Shown here one piece after another: positions 36,971-46,007 of a stretch of DNA of 64,000 nucleotides. The stretch is from Sphingomonas sp. OV641. Lineage in GTDB: Bacteria; Pseudomonadota; Alphaproteobacteria; Sphingomonadales; Sphingomonadaceae. The notes beneath the pieces were generated by a model. The model was given only the letters and a program-made list of their open reading frames with translations, did not search any database and was not told the origin of the DNA. The translations under genes were made by a program, and so were the position numbers. Location of the stretch: NCBI RefSeq assembly GCF_900109205.1, contig NZ_FNZB01000002.1, forward strand, positions 496,001-560,000, given 5' to 3'. Every line of letters begins with the position of its first letter. Within the stretch, counting starts at the first letter, position 1.

Positions 36971-39445
36971 ATGGTGGCATCGAACAGGGCCGCCCGGCGG
37001 CTGTCGGGCGCGCGCGCTTTCCTGCTTTGTGGAGCGATGGCTTTCACACCGGCGCTGGCCGCGGCGCAGGACGCGCCCGACACCGCCGCGGCGGCACCTG
37101 CGGCGCAGGAAGCGGGGGCGGACGGCGAGATCGTCGTTACCGCGCTTCGCCGCAACACGCGCATCCAGGATACGCCGATCGCCATTTCGGCGACGTCCGG
37201 CGAGGCGCTGGCCGCGTCCGGCACCACCAGCTTCACCGAGCTGACGCGCACCGCGCCGTCGCTGCGCATCGTGGATAGCGGGCCGGGCAGCCGGCGCGTG
37301 CTGATCCGCGGCATCACTTCCGCCGGCGAACCGACGGTGGGCGTCTATTATGATGAAACGCCGGTCTCCGGATCGGTCGGCACCACTTCCGATTCCGGCG
37401 GCAGCACGCCCGACTTCCGCCTGTTCGACGTGGAGCGCGCCGAAGTGTTGCGCGGGCCCCAGGGCACGCTGTTCGGATCGGGATCGATGGGCGGCACGCT
37501 GCGCATCATCTTCGAAAAGCCCAAGGCCGATCGGCTGGAGGCGGCGTTCAGCGGCAACATGACCACCGTCGAAGGTGGCGGCCAGGGCTTCTCGCTCGAC
37601 GGCATGATCAACCTGCCGATCGTGGAGGACAAGATCGCGCTGCGCGTGGTGGGCAATTACAACAAGTTCGCCGGATACGTCGACAACATCATCCTGACCG
37701 ACGATCCCAACGCGGGCAATGTTGTGGATACCAGCGCGGACCCGCGCTACCTGCGCAACGTCAAGAACATCAACGACGGCGAAAGCTATGGCGGGCGGGC
37801 GCTGCTGCGCATCACCCCGACCGAGGAGCTGACCGTCGACTTCTCGGCCAGCTACGAACATGTCGATGCGCCAATCCCCTTGTGGCGGCCGGACTTCTCG
37901 CGTGCCAATGGCTTCGACTTCGCCAGCAACATGCATGCGGATAATATCAACGAGGACGAGAACCGGATCTTCAACGGCACGATCCGCTACGATTTCGGCG
38001 CCTTCAGCGTCACGGGATCGACCAGCTATGTCGATCGCGACTTCATCCGCACCTATGACGTGAGCGATACGTTCAACGGCCGCGTCGGCACGGTGCAGAA
38101 TGCCGACGGCCGCTTCGTCAACGTGCTGAACTCCACCGGCACGCGCGAGGGGTGCCGCCGCTACCTGCTGGGCATCACCTCGGCGGCGAACACCACGCAG
38201 TGCAGCGCGGACCAGCTCACCGGATATTTCAACGCCACGGTGCCGCTGCAATCATCTGCGCTGTACCAGCCGCAGTCGCTGAGCAACTGGGTGCACGAGC
38301 TGCGCCTCAGCTCCACCAACGACAGCCCGTTCCAGTGGACGGTGGGCGGCTTCCTGGAGAGCCGCGACACCGAAGTGCGATCGCTGTTGCTGGTCGCCAG
38401 CCCGGAGACGGGCGCGGTGTACGGCACGTCGACGCCGGGCGCGATCGCCTATGACCGCACGATCAATGACGAGCTGCGCCAGAAGGCCGCTTATGTCGAG
38501 CTCAGCTACAAACTGGCCGACCAGCTGACGCTGACGGCGGGCGCGCGCTATTTCAATTTCGAGCGCAAGGTCGGCGGGCGGATCGACGTCGGGCAGATCC
38601 ACTACAGCTCGCGCGTGACGCCCTATACCGAGGCGAATTACGAAGAAGACGGACTGATCTACAAGTTCAACGTGTCGTGGCAGCCGACCACGCGCCTCCT
38701 GTTCTATGCGCAGGCGGCGCAGGGCTTCCGTCCCGGCGGCGTGAACCAGGTGATCGGCTTGCCGGCGGAGCGCGCAGCCTATACGTCCGACAGCCTCTGG
38801 AATTACGAACTGGGCGCGAAGACCACGCTGGCACGCGGCGTGTACCTGAACCTTGCCGGCTATCGCATCGACTGGGACAATCTGCAGGTGTCCGCGCGCA
38901 CGGCTGGCACCGGATCGGTGTTCGGCCTGATCTCCAACGCCGGCGCGGCGCGCGTCTGGGGCGCGGAGGCGGAGCTTTCGGCGAACCTGCTGCAGGGGCT
39001 CTCCCTGAGCGGTGCGCTCGGCTATACCGATGCGAAGCTGTCGGAGGACCAGGTCAGCGACTTCGTGGTGGCGACCGGCCGGCGCGGCGACCGTATACCG
39101 AACGTGCCGCGGATCACCGCATCCGCCTCGCTGGATTACAAGCGGCCTCTGTCCGACACGCTGACCGGCACCGCCCGCCTCGATGCGAGCCACGTCGGCT
39201 CCTTCTACAGCACGCTGAGCCCGACGGACGTGTACCGCCGCAAGATCCCGTCCTATGAGATCGTCAACCTGCGCTTCGGCATCGAGGGCGTGGACAGTGA
39301 CTGGGGGGTGTATCTGTTCGCCAACAACCTGTTCGACGACACCGCCATCAACCAGATGAGCTCCAGCGCCAATTCCGGCGGCATCACCAATGCCGTGAGC
39401 CTCGCGCCGCGCACCTATGGGCTCAACCTGATGCGGCGCTTCTGA
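36971..39445 (+). CDS. TonB-dependent outer-membrane receptor
   Basis: Receptor of 824 residues: signal peptide (MVASNRAARRLSGARAFLLC, cleavage near LAAAQD), TonB-box region EIVVTALRRNTRIQDTPIAI (about 55-75), plug with RGPQGTLFGSGSMGG, and a barrel ending MRRF. The ATG at 36971 has AAAGGGGGTTTAC ahead. The open frame extends further upstream, antisense to the GNAT gene, and is excluded. The stop touches a possible amidohydrolase start (TGATG), so receptor and enzyme are one operon and probably handle the same imported compound. Confidence 0.94.
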   Translation: MVASNRAARRLSGARAFLLCGAMAFTPALAAAQDAPDTAAAAPAAQEAGADGEIVVTALRRNTRIQDTPIAISATSGEALAASGTTSFTELTRTAPSLRIVDSGPGSRRVLIRGITSAGEPTVGVYYDETPVSGSVGTTSDSGGSTPDFRLFDVERAEVLRGPQGTLFGSGSMGGTLRIIFEKPKADRLEAAFSGNMTTVEGGGQGFSLDGMINLPIVEDKIALRVVGNYNKFAGYVDNIILTDDPNAGNVVDTSADPRYLRNVKNINDGESYGGRALLRITPTEELTVDFSASYEHVDAPIPLWRPDFSRANGFDFASNMHADNINEDENRIFNGTIRYDFGAFSVTGSTSYVDRDFIRTYDVSDTFNGRVGTVQNADGRFVNVLNSTGTREGCRRYLLGITSAANTTQCSADQLTGYFNATVPLQSSALYQPQSLSNWVHELRLSSTNDSPFQWTVGGFLESRDTEVRSLLLVASPETGAVYGTSTPGAIAYDRTINDELRQKAAYVELSYKLADQLTLTAGARYFNFERKVGGRIDVGQIHYSSRVTPYTEANYEEDGLIYKFNVSWQPTTRLLFYAQAAQGFRPGGVNQVIGLPAERAAYTSDSLWNYELGAKTTLARGVYLNLAGYRIDWDNLQVSARTAGTGSVFGLISNAGAARVWGAEAELSANLLQGLSLSGALGYTDAKLSEDQVSDFVVATGRRGDRIPNVPRITASASLDYKRPLSDTLTGTARLDASHVGSFYSTLSPTDVYRRKIPSYEIVNLRFGIEGVDSDWGVYLFANNLFDDTAINQMSSSANSGGITNAVSLAPRTYGLNLMRRF

Positions 39446-39486
39446 TGCGCCGCGCCATGACCCAGCCAATTTCTCAAGGATCGACC

Positions 39487-41214
39487 ATGGCATTGTTCCG
39501 CCGATTCACCACCCGCCTGTTGATGCTTTCCACCGCCGCCGGCGTCGCGCTGTCCGGCCCGGCGCTGGCGCATGAGGAAAAGGCGCCGCGCGGCGCCGCC
39601 GCCGTCGCGCCCGCCGGGAACCAGCCGGGCGCAGCACCGGCGCGCGCGGCCGGCGAGGGCGCAGGGCCGTTCCGCCGCCTTGTTATCCGCGGCGTCACGC
39701 TGATCGACGGGACCGGATCGGTTCCGCGCGGGCCGGTCGACATCGTGATCGAAGGCAATCGCATCGCCGACATCCGCCAGGCCGGCTGGCCGGGCATGCC
39801 GGCGGCGCAAAACCGCGAGCCGCAGGATTTCGACCAGGAGATCGATGCCACCGGCATGTATGTGTTGCCGGGCTTCGTCGACCTGCACACCCACCTGCCC
39901 GGCAAGGACAAGGCGCCTGACGCCTCCTATGCCTATAAGCTGTGGCTGGGGCATGGCGTGACCACGGTGCGCGGCGTCTCGCTCGCGGCACCGTCCTTCA
40001 CCAGCAGCGAAAAGGCACGGTCGGCGCGCAACGAGATCGCGGCGCCCCGCATCTTCAATTACCAGACGCTGGGCGCCGGCTGGTCCGGCGGGCGCATCTC
40101 CAGCCCCGAAAAGGCGCGCGAATGGGTGCGCTGGGCGGCGAAGAACGACATCGACGGCATCAAGTTCTTCGGGCGCGAGGACGAGACGCCGGCGGTGATG
40201 ACCGCCGCGATCGACGAGGCGCACAAGAACAAGATGGGCACCGTGGCGCACCTGAGCCAGACGGGGGTGTCGAACTTCAACGGCATCATCGCCGGGCGCG
40301 CCGGGCTCGACACGATCACCCATTTCTACGGGCACATGGAATCGCTGCTGAAGGATCACACGATCCAGAAGTTCACGCCCGACTATAATTTCTACAACGA
40401 GCTGCACCGTTTCGCACAGGTCGCGGACATCAAGGACGAGATCTATGATGTCGGCTCCCCCGAATGGTGGGATTACCTGAAGGAGCAGAAGGAAAACGGC
40501 GTCACCTTCGACCCCACGTTCAACATCTATGCCGCGTCGCGCGATCTGATGCGCGCCCGCAACGCCGACTGGCAGGGAAAATATACCACGCCGCAGCTGT
40601 GGAATTATTTCCAGTCCACCCGCGATAATCATGGTTCGTATTTCTTCGACTGGACCAGCCAGATCGAGACCAACTGGAAGGGCTTCTACAAGAACTTCTT
40701 TCAGCTGATCCACGATTACAACCAGATCGGCGGCCGGGTGACAGTGGGCACCGACTCCGGCTTCATCTACAAAGTATATGGCTTCGCCTATGTCGAGGAA
40801 CTGGAATTGTACCAGGAAGCCGGGCTGACGCCGCTGGAAATCTTCCGCGCGGCGACCGTCAATGGCGCCAAGACGCTGATGGAGCCCAAGGGTTTGGAGC
40901 CGGAGTTTGGCGCGGTGCGGCGCGGGATGCTGGCCGATCTGGTGATCGTGCCGGAAAATCCGCTGGCGAACCTGAAGACGCTGTACGGCACCGGCTACGT
41001 CCGGCTGAATTCGCAGACCAACAAGCAGGAGCGGATCGGCGGCGTGCGCTACACGATCAAGGACGGCATCGTGTATGACGCTCCCAAGCTGCTCGCCGAC
41101 GTGGCAGCGATGGTGGAGCGCGAGAAGCAGGTGGTGCCGACGCCGGTGTCCCCGCCGGTGATCCCGCAGGAGCCGCCGTTCGCCACCGCGGCCCAGCCGT
41201 CCACGGCGCCCTGA
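39487..41214 (+). CDS. Amidohydrolase, exported
   Basis: Metal-dependent hydrolase of 575 residues. The signal peptide (MALFRRFTTRLLMLSTAAGV, cleavage after ALA) is followed by the composite beta-sandwich/TIM-barrel enzyme. The HxH metal motif is H134 and H136 in GFVDLHTHLPG; later come TVAHLSQTG and the C-terminal GAVRRGMLADLVIVPENPL of imidazolonepropionase-like members. AAGGATCGACC precedes the ATG at 39487; the ATG at 39445, overlapping the receptor stop, is a weaker choice. It probably splits a C-N or related bond in a compound brought in by the receptor. Confidence 0.93.
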   Translation: MALFRRFTTRLLMLSTAAGVALSGPALAHEEKAPRGAAAVAPAGNQPGAAPARAAGEGAGPFRRLVIRGVTLIDGTGSVPRGPVDIVIEGNRIADIRQAGWPGMPAAQNREPQDFDQEIDATGMYVLPGFVDLHTHLPGKDKAPDASYAYKLWLGHGVTTVRGVSLAAPSFTSSEKARSARNEIAAPRIFNYQTLGAGWSGGRISSPEKAREWVRWAAKNDIDGIKFFGREDETPAVMTAAIDEAHKNKMGTVAHLSQTGVSNFNGIIAGRAGLDTITHFYGHMESLLKDHTIQKFTPDYNFYNELHRFAQVADIKDEIYDVGSPEWWDYLKEQKENGVTFDPTFNIYAASRDLMRARNADWQGKYTTPQLWNYFQSTRDNHGSYFFDWTSQIETNWKGFYKNFFQLIHDYNQIGGRVTVGTDSGFIYKVYGFAYVEELELYQEAGLTPLEIFRAATVNGAKTLMEPKGLEPEFGAVRRGMLADLVIVPENPLANLKTLYGTGYVRLNSQTNKQERIGGVRYTIKDGIVYDAPKLLADVAAMVEREKQVVPTPVSPPVIPQEPPFATAAQPSTAP

Positions 41215-41260
41215 CGCCAACATCGGCGCGCCCGGTCCGGGCGCCTCGTTACCGGGGCGC

Positions 41261-41716
41261 TCAGATCGGCAGCGCGGTGGTGTATTTCACCTCCTCGAGC
41301 ACGGCGAAGGTGCGCGTTTCGCGGATCCCCGTCATGTGGAACAGCGAATTGCCAAGGAAGGTGCGATAGGCGGCCATGTCCTCCACCCGCGCCTTCAGCA
41401 GATAGTCGAACCCGCCGGCGACCATGTGGCATTCAAGGATCTCCGGCATGTCGCGCACCGCCGCCGCGAAATCCTCCAGCACGTTGCTGGTGGTGCGATC
41501 CAGCATCACCTCGATGAAGACGAGAAGCGCGCGGTCGAGCTTTTGCGGGTCGAGCAAAGCGACGATGTCGCTGACATATCCCTGCTCGCGCAGCTTGCGC
41601 AGGCGATCGAAACAGGCCGAGGGAGAAATGCCGGCCTGGGTCGCTAGCTCTTGATTGGTGATGCGGCCATTGCGCTGGAGCGCCCGAAGAATGTTCCGGT
41701 CGATATGATCGAGCAT
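41261..41716 (-). CDS. Lrp/AsnC-family transcriptional regulator
   Basis: Regulator of 151 residues: N-terminal helix-turn-helix (LDHIDRNILRALQRNGRITNQELATQAGISPSACFDRLRKLREQG) and C-terminal RAM ligand domain (about 70-145). Members usually respond to amino acids. A TGGC-N6-GCCA dyad at 41732-41745, just upstream of its start, could be a self-regulatory site. It converges with the receptor-amidohydrolase operon, which fits control of amino-acid or amide use, by inference. Confidence 0.93.
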   Translation of the reverse strand: MLDHIDRNILRALQRNGRITNQELATQAGISPSACFDRLRKLREQGYVSDIVALLDPQKLDRALLVFIEVMLDRTTSNVLEDFAAAVRDMPEILECHMVAGGFDYLLKARVEDMAAYRTFLGNSLFHMTGIRETRTFAVLEEVKYTTALPI

Positions 41717-41897
41717 CGTCGGTTCTCCGGCTGGCTATTCTGCCAACCGAAGCTACCGGGATAGCGGGCGCGCACAACGAAAGATCGTCCTGTACGCCAT
41801 GGCGATCCGGCATGGCAGCCGCGCCGCCGTGCCACGCCGCCGTGCCATCCGGGGCGATGTTTGGGCGGAGCATAAGCCCCGCCCGCACACCAGTGGC

Positions 41898-42296
41898 TCA
41901 CCCCGCCGCCTCGGCCTCCGCCAGCGCCGCCGGATCCACCGCTTCCATGCGATAGGGATCGGCATCGCGGACGGCGGCGACCGCCGCCTCCTGCGCTGCA
42001 TCCTCGACCGCCGGCACATCCGGGACCAACGGCTCGGCGACGTCAGTGCCGCCGAGATCGGAGAAGGCGAAGGCCGCCGTACCGGCGTCCGCGGCCTGGA
42101 CCTGCCCTTGCGGGCTGGACGCCAGCGCGCTTGCGCCGCGCACCACGACAATGCCCTGGCGCTCGGGCAATTCGCTCTGGCTCCCGCAGCCGGCCAGCAA
42201 TGTTGCCGATGCCAGCGCGGCGAGTATCAGATTGGGACGGACGGACCTGGCCCCGGCGCGCGCGCCGGGACCAGTGACGGACAGGGTGATTGCCAC
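41898..42296 (-). CDS. Small predicted lipoprotein
   Basis: No family recognised. The 132-residue product has a type II signal sequence with lipobox LLAGC (C37) after a hydrophobic run (LILAALASATLLAG), then an Ala/Asp/Glu-rich, low-complexity mature part. The GTG start at 42296 is 1 base after the GH5 stop, so the two genes are one unit. An acidic lipoprotein behind a secreted glycosidase could anchor or accompany it, but that is a guess. Start codon uncertain. Confidence 0.65.
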   Translation of the reverse strand: MAITLSVTGPGARAGARSVRPNLILAALASATLLAGCGSQSELPERQGIVVVRGASALASSPQGQVQAADAGTAAFAFSDLGGTDVAEPLVPDVPAVEDAAQEAAVAAVRDADPYRMEAVDPAALAEAEAAG

Positions 42297-42297
42297 C

Positions 42298-43317
42298 TTA
42301 CTTGCCCACCAGCACCTTCAGGTAATCGCTGTCGGCGGCGGAGGCGAAAGTGCCCTTCTTGGGCTCTACCTTGTAGTGATAGTCTTCCTTCCAACCGTTG
42401 CCGCCGCCCCACCAGCTGACGCCGACATAGGTCTTGGGCAGGGAGCGCATGTAGCGGACCATGTCCTGGCCGACCGCCTTGCACGTCGAGCTCATGCTCT
42501 TCGCGTTGCCGAAGGCGAATTCGCCGACCCACACCTTCAGGTCACGCGCCTGGGCCGCCGCCGTGGTGTTGCCGATCAGCTTGGAAGCGGTGGTGTTGAC
42601 GCACGTTGCGCTGGTGCCCGAGCCGTCCGAATCCGGATAGCGGTGGCCCGAGATCATCGTGCGACCCAGCGGATCCTTCAGCCCGCCGGCGCGGTCGAAC
42701 GAGCAGGCCGGGCTGCTGCACGGCTTGTTCGACGCTTCGTTCTTGTTGAAGTTCTGCATGCCGGCCCAGTGCCGCCATTCGATCAGCAGCACATGCTTGA
42801 GGCCGGCCTTGCGGAATGCCGCAATGCCTTCGTTCACGTCGGTGGCGTAGGACTTGCCCTTGGAGTCCTTTTCATAGGAACGGCCGGTCTTCGGCTCGTT
42901 CATCGTGTCCACCATGACGTGGCGATAGTCCGGAAAGTTCTTCATCACTCCGGCCCACCAAGCCGCGCCGGCCGCGTCGAAAGTGTTGCCGTAATCGTGG
43001 CGGTCCAGAATGACATAGGCGCCGCGTGCGGCAGCCGCATCGGCGGCAGCCTTGATCCTGGCGATGACGGCGGGATTACTGGCCTGCTTTCCGCGGAACG
43101 GAATACGGAAAGCATTAAAGCCTTTGTCGATATAGGTGTTGATTGCCGAAACCGTGGGGCAAAGCGCCCCATTATCCACGAACTCACAACCCGAAAGGTT
43201 AACGCCCATTAACGGGCTGCGGCTCAGACTGATATTCTTAGATGCCGAAGACTTGACCGGTCCAGCCATTGCCGGTGTGGCGAGAAGCAAGAAAACCGCA
43301 GAAGTTAAAACGCGCAT
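42298..43317 (-). CDS. Glycoside hydrolase family 5 (endoglucanase-like), exported
   Basis: Secreted glycosidase of 339 residues. The signal peptide is MRVLTSAVFLLLATPAMA. The GH5 fold shows GVNLSGCEF, FNAFRIPF, RGAYVILDRHDYG, the acid/base E141 in DTMNEPKT, and the nucleophile E266 in VWVGEFAFG. Members act on beta-glucans such as cellulose or on mannan. Several cysteines (C44, C53, C200, C205) fit an exported, disulfide-bonded protein. The ATG at 43317 has AAAGGGGTCAAT ahead. A candidate promoter with a palindrome lies 110-140 bp upstream. A WcaI-like glycosyltransferase nearby hints at exopolysaccharide turnover. Confidence 0.93.
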   Translation of the reverse strand: MRVLTSAVFLLLATPAMAGPVKSSASKNISLSRSPLMGVNLSGCEFVDNGALCPTVSAINTYIDKGFNAFRIPFRGKQASNPAVIARIKAAADAAAARGAYVILDRHDYGNTFDAAGAAWWAGVMKNFPDYRHVMVDTMNEPKTGRSYEKDSKGKSYATDVNEGIAAFRKAGLKHVLLIEWRHWAGMQNFNKNEASNKPCSSPACSFDRAGGLKDPLGRTMISGHRYPDSDGSGTSATCVNTTASKLIGNTTAAAQARDLKVWVGEFAFGNAKSMSSTCKAVGQDMVRYMRSLPKTYVGVSWWGGGNGWKEDYHYKVEPKKGTFASAADSDYLKVLVGK

Positions 43318-43426
43318 ATTGACCCCTTTGCTCGTGGCCAGCGCGCAAGGGAAAAAGAAGCGATTCGTCACAATCACTTAGCGACGAGTCGATTGTTTCT
43401 CGAGTCATACGGTTTTCGACGTAGGT

Positions 43427-43455
43427 ATTATACCTGAGTTGACAAACGGCCGTTT
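43427..43455 (-). promoter_or_regulatory. Candidate promoter of GH5-lipoprotein unit with palindrome
   Basis: On the minus strand a perfect -10, TATAAT (43432-43427), sits inside AGGTATAATACCT. About 11 bases upstream is a 12-bp perfect palindrome AAACGGCCGTTT (43444-43455) covering the -35 position, where no good -35 hexamer is present. That arrangement suits an activator- or repressor-controlled promoter. Confidence 0.45.
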
Positions 43456-43473
43456 AGCGATCTTCGGCTGCGA

Positions 43474-45732
43474 TCAGAATTCGCGGCTGATACGCAGCAT
43501 CCATTCGCGGGGCGCGGCCGGATAGCCGATCGATCCGACACTTCCAGTGTTGTAGCGACGGTCTGCCAGATTTGTGGCGGTGACCTGCACGCCCCAGTCG
43601 CGCCAGTCGAGGTCCACCTGCACGTTGATCTGCGATGCATTGGTAACGCGGTGCTGCGGCTCGTTGCACAATGCGATCGAATAGGGGGAGGATGCGCTAT
43701 AATCCCCGCCCACCCGCAGGCGCGCGGCGCCGACCTGCTGCGTGACGCTTGCCCGCACCTGATAGCGCAGGGCAGGAGTGAAGCGCAGGTCCAGATCCCG
43801 CTCGTCCGGCACGAAGGCGGTGCAGCCGGGGCTGGAAGCGAGGCGGGTGAACCGATCGGCCAGCGTGGCCACCCAGCCGCCGATCTCCACCCCGGGCAAT
43901 GGCCGCGCGCTCCATTCCACTTCCAGACCCTGAATCCGCGCGTCGCCGACATTCTGGCGAAAGATGTCGGGCGGGCCGGCCGTGGTGCGCGACGCTGAAA
44001 AGGCGATGTTGGTATAATCGTTGACGAAATAGGTGGCGTTGAGGTGCAGGCGGCGATCCAGCCAATCCGATTTCACCCCGGCCTCGTAATTCCACACGGT
44101 TTCCGGGGCGATCGCGCCCTGACGGTTCATCACAAAGTCTACGTTGCGCGCGCGCCCGTCGAAACTGCCGCTGCGAAAGCCCTTGGAGGCGAGAGCGTAG
44201 ATCATGGCCTCGCCCGCGGCTCCGCCGATCTCAAGGCGATGATCCACCGTCAGGCGGGGCGACAGATCGGTCCAGCGGCTGGCGATGCGGCGCCGCGCCG
44301 GGCGGCCATCGGGCAGCGCCAGCACGACATCCGGCGCGGACAGAAAGGACACGGCATAGCGCTTGCTCTCGTTGGTGTAGCGCAGGCCGGCGGTAACCCG
44401 CGTGCGATCGCCCAGCGCCATGGTGGCCGAGCCGAACAGGGCATAGCTGCTGGTGTCGAGCCGCGGCTCATAGGGCGACCAATTGCCGCTCGAGCCGGCG
44501 CCGCGCGAGGGCGCATTGAAGAAATCCGCTTTGCGGAAGCGCGCGTCCGGACCGGTGGGGGTGGCAAGGCTGATCCCGGTGAGCTGATCGTTATGCTCGC
44601 TGAAATAATATGCGCCGACCAGCCATTCGACCCGGTGGGCGAGGGCGTCGCCGGCCAGGTGCACCTCCTGGCTGAAGCTGTGCTGATCCTGATCCTGCAG
44701 CAGGATCACGTTCGCGCCGCTGCCCGGCGGATTGGCGGTCTGATCGAAGCCGATGCGCGATTGCAGCCAGCGATAGCCGGTAATCGCGGTAAGCGTCGCG
44801 CCGGCGAAGCGATAGTCGGCCCGCAGCGACACGCCGCCGGTGTCGGTGCTGTTGAGCGGATCGGTATCGGCGGACGGGAAGGCGTCGATGTCGCCCTCCG
44901 GCGCCAGGAAGGTGTTCGTGTACCGCCCCGGCCGCTCGGGATCGGGCGCGAAGCGCTGCGGGAAGCGGGGACCGGATCGATCACGCGTGAGATCAAGCGT
45001 CGCGTAGATCGTCGCCGCGGGCGATGGCGCCCAGAGGATCGCGGCGCGCGCGCCCAGAAGATCCTGGCCGTTCACCCGCGCACCGTTCGTCAGATTTCGC
45101 CCCCAGCCTTGCTGGTGGCGCGCGATGGCGGAGACGCGCAGCGCGATCGTATCCGTCACCGGAATGTTCGCGGCGGTTCTGGCGTCGGTGCGGCCGTAGC
45201 TTCCCACTGCGATGTCGGCGACCGCGCTTGCCCGGTCCAGCGATGGCCGCTTCATCACCAGCCTGATCGCGCCGCCGCTGGTGTTGCGCCCGTACAGCGT
45301 ACCTTGCGGGCCGCGCAGCACCTCCACCCGTTCCACATCCACCAGATCGAGCAACGAGCCGGTGGAGCGCGGCAGGATCACGTCGTCGACATAGATTCCG
45401 ACCGGCGGATCATTGGTGAAGATCGAATCTCCTTCACCAACGCCGCGCAGAAAGACGAGCGCGCCCGAACTGGTGCCGAAGTTGCGGGCAAGGTAAAGAT
45501 TGGGCACCGCCGCGCCGATCCGGTCCAGATTGGCCATGCCCTGCTGTTCCAGCGTGTCCGAGGTCACGACCGAAAGCGCGATCGGCACGTCCTGGGCGCG
45601 CTCCTCCCGCCGTTCCGCCGTGACCAGAATGTCGGCAGTCTCCTGCTGATCGGGAGCGGGATCACGGCTTTGCGCCCAGGCAGGGGCGCTGGCGGCGCAT
45701 GCCATGATCATCAACACTGACGTCCTGATCAT
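43474..45732 (-). CDS. TonB-dependent outer-membrane receptor
   Basis: Receptor of 752 residues from the chosen ATG: signal peptide (MIRTSVLMIMACAASAPAWA), TonB-box region DILVTAERREERAQDVPIAL, plug with RGPQGTLYGRNTSGG, and a barrel ending SREF. A TTG at 45792 would extend it by 20 residues, but the ATG gives a normal signal peptide. It lies upstream of the GH5 gene on the same strand, 156 bp away with a separate candidate promoter, so an oligosaccharide ligand is possible. Sequence alone does not show it. Confidence 0.93.
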   Translation of the reverse strand: MIRTSVLMIMACAASAPAWAQSRDPAPDQQETADILVTAERREERAQDVPIALSVVTSDTLEQQGMANLDRIGAAVPNLYLARNFGTSSGALVFLRGVGEGDSIFTNDPPVGIYVDDVILPRSTGSLLDLVDVERVEVLRGPQGTLYGRNTSGGAIRLVMKRPSLDRASAVADIAVGSYGRTDARTAANIPVTDTIALRVSAIARHQQGWGRNLTNGARVNGQDLLGARAAILWAPSPAATIYATLDLTRDRSGPRFPQRFAPDPERPGRYTNTFLAPEGDIDAFPSADTDPLNSTDTGGVSLRADYRFAGATLTAITGYRWLQSRIGFDQTANPPGSGANVILLQDQDQHSFSQEVHLAGDALAHRVEWLVGAYYFSEHNDQLTGISLATPTGPDARFRKADFFNAPSRGAGSSGNWSPYEPRLDTSSYALFGSATMALGDRTRVTAGLRYTNESKRYAVSFLSAPDVVLALPDGRPARRRIASRWTDLSPRLTVDHRLEIGGAAGEAMIYALASKGFRSGSFDGRARNVDFVMNRQGAIAPETVWNYEAGVKSDWLDRRLHLNATYFVNDYTNIAFSASRTTAGPPDIFRQNVGDARIQGLEVEWSARPLPGVEIGGWVATLADRFTRLASSPGCTAFVPDERDLDLRFTPALRYQVRASVTQQVGAARLRVGGDYSASSPYSIALCNEPQHRVTNASQINVQVDLDWRDWGVQVTATNLADRRYNTGSVGSIGYPAAPREWMLRISREF

Positions 45733-45938
45733 CCCCGACCCTGCCGACCCACGAAGCGGCAGGCCGCTATGGAGATCCTGTTTCCGGGTCAAGCAGCACG
45801 CGTCGACTGAGCTTTATCCCTGCCGCCTCAATGCTTTTTGTTGATCTGGATTAGTAAATGCCGGATAGACATGTCTTAAGCAAACAGGAAGAACGATAGA
45901 TGTTCGTATAAAAAACAGCGAATATGGGGGGAGAACCG

Positions 45939-46007
45939 ATGAAGAAGGGGGCTTCAACGGGGTATCTAAGTATCAACCCGGACGTAATTCCGGCTCTAAG
46001 GCCATGA
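45939..46007 (+). CDS. 22-residue leader ORF overlapping glycosyltransferase
   Basis: A short open frame starting MKKGASTGYLSINPDV follows GGGGGGAGAACCG, a far better ribosome site than the glycosyltransferase has. Its TGA overlaps the glycosyltransferase ATG as ATGA. The arrangement suggests translational coupling or a leader peptide. No family recognised, and too short for codon-usage judgement. Confidence 0.5.
   Translation: MKKGASTGYLSINPDVIPALRP

Noticed and set aside
36710-38251. Upstream 514-codon extension of the GNAT frame
   Set aside because: Antisense to the TonB receptor and without family resemblance; the GNAT domain begins at the ATG at 36709.
43444-43455. AAACGGCCGTTT as terminator of the TonB receptor at 43474
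   Set aside because: A loop-free palindrome cannot form a proper hairpin; its position relative to TATAAT fits an operator better.
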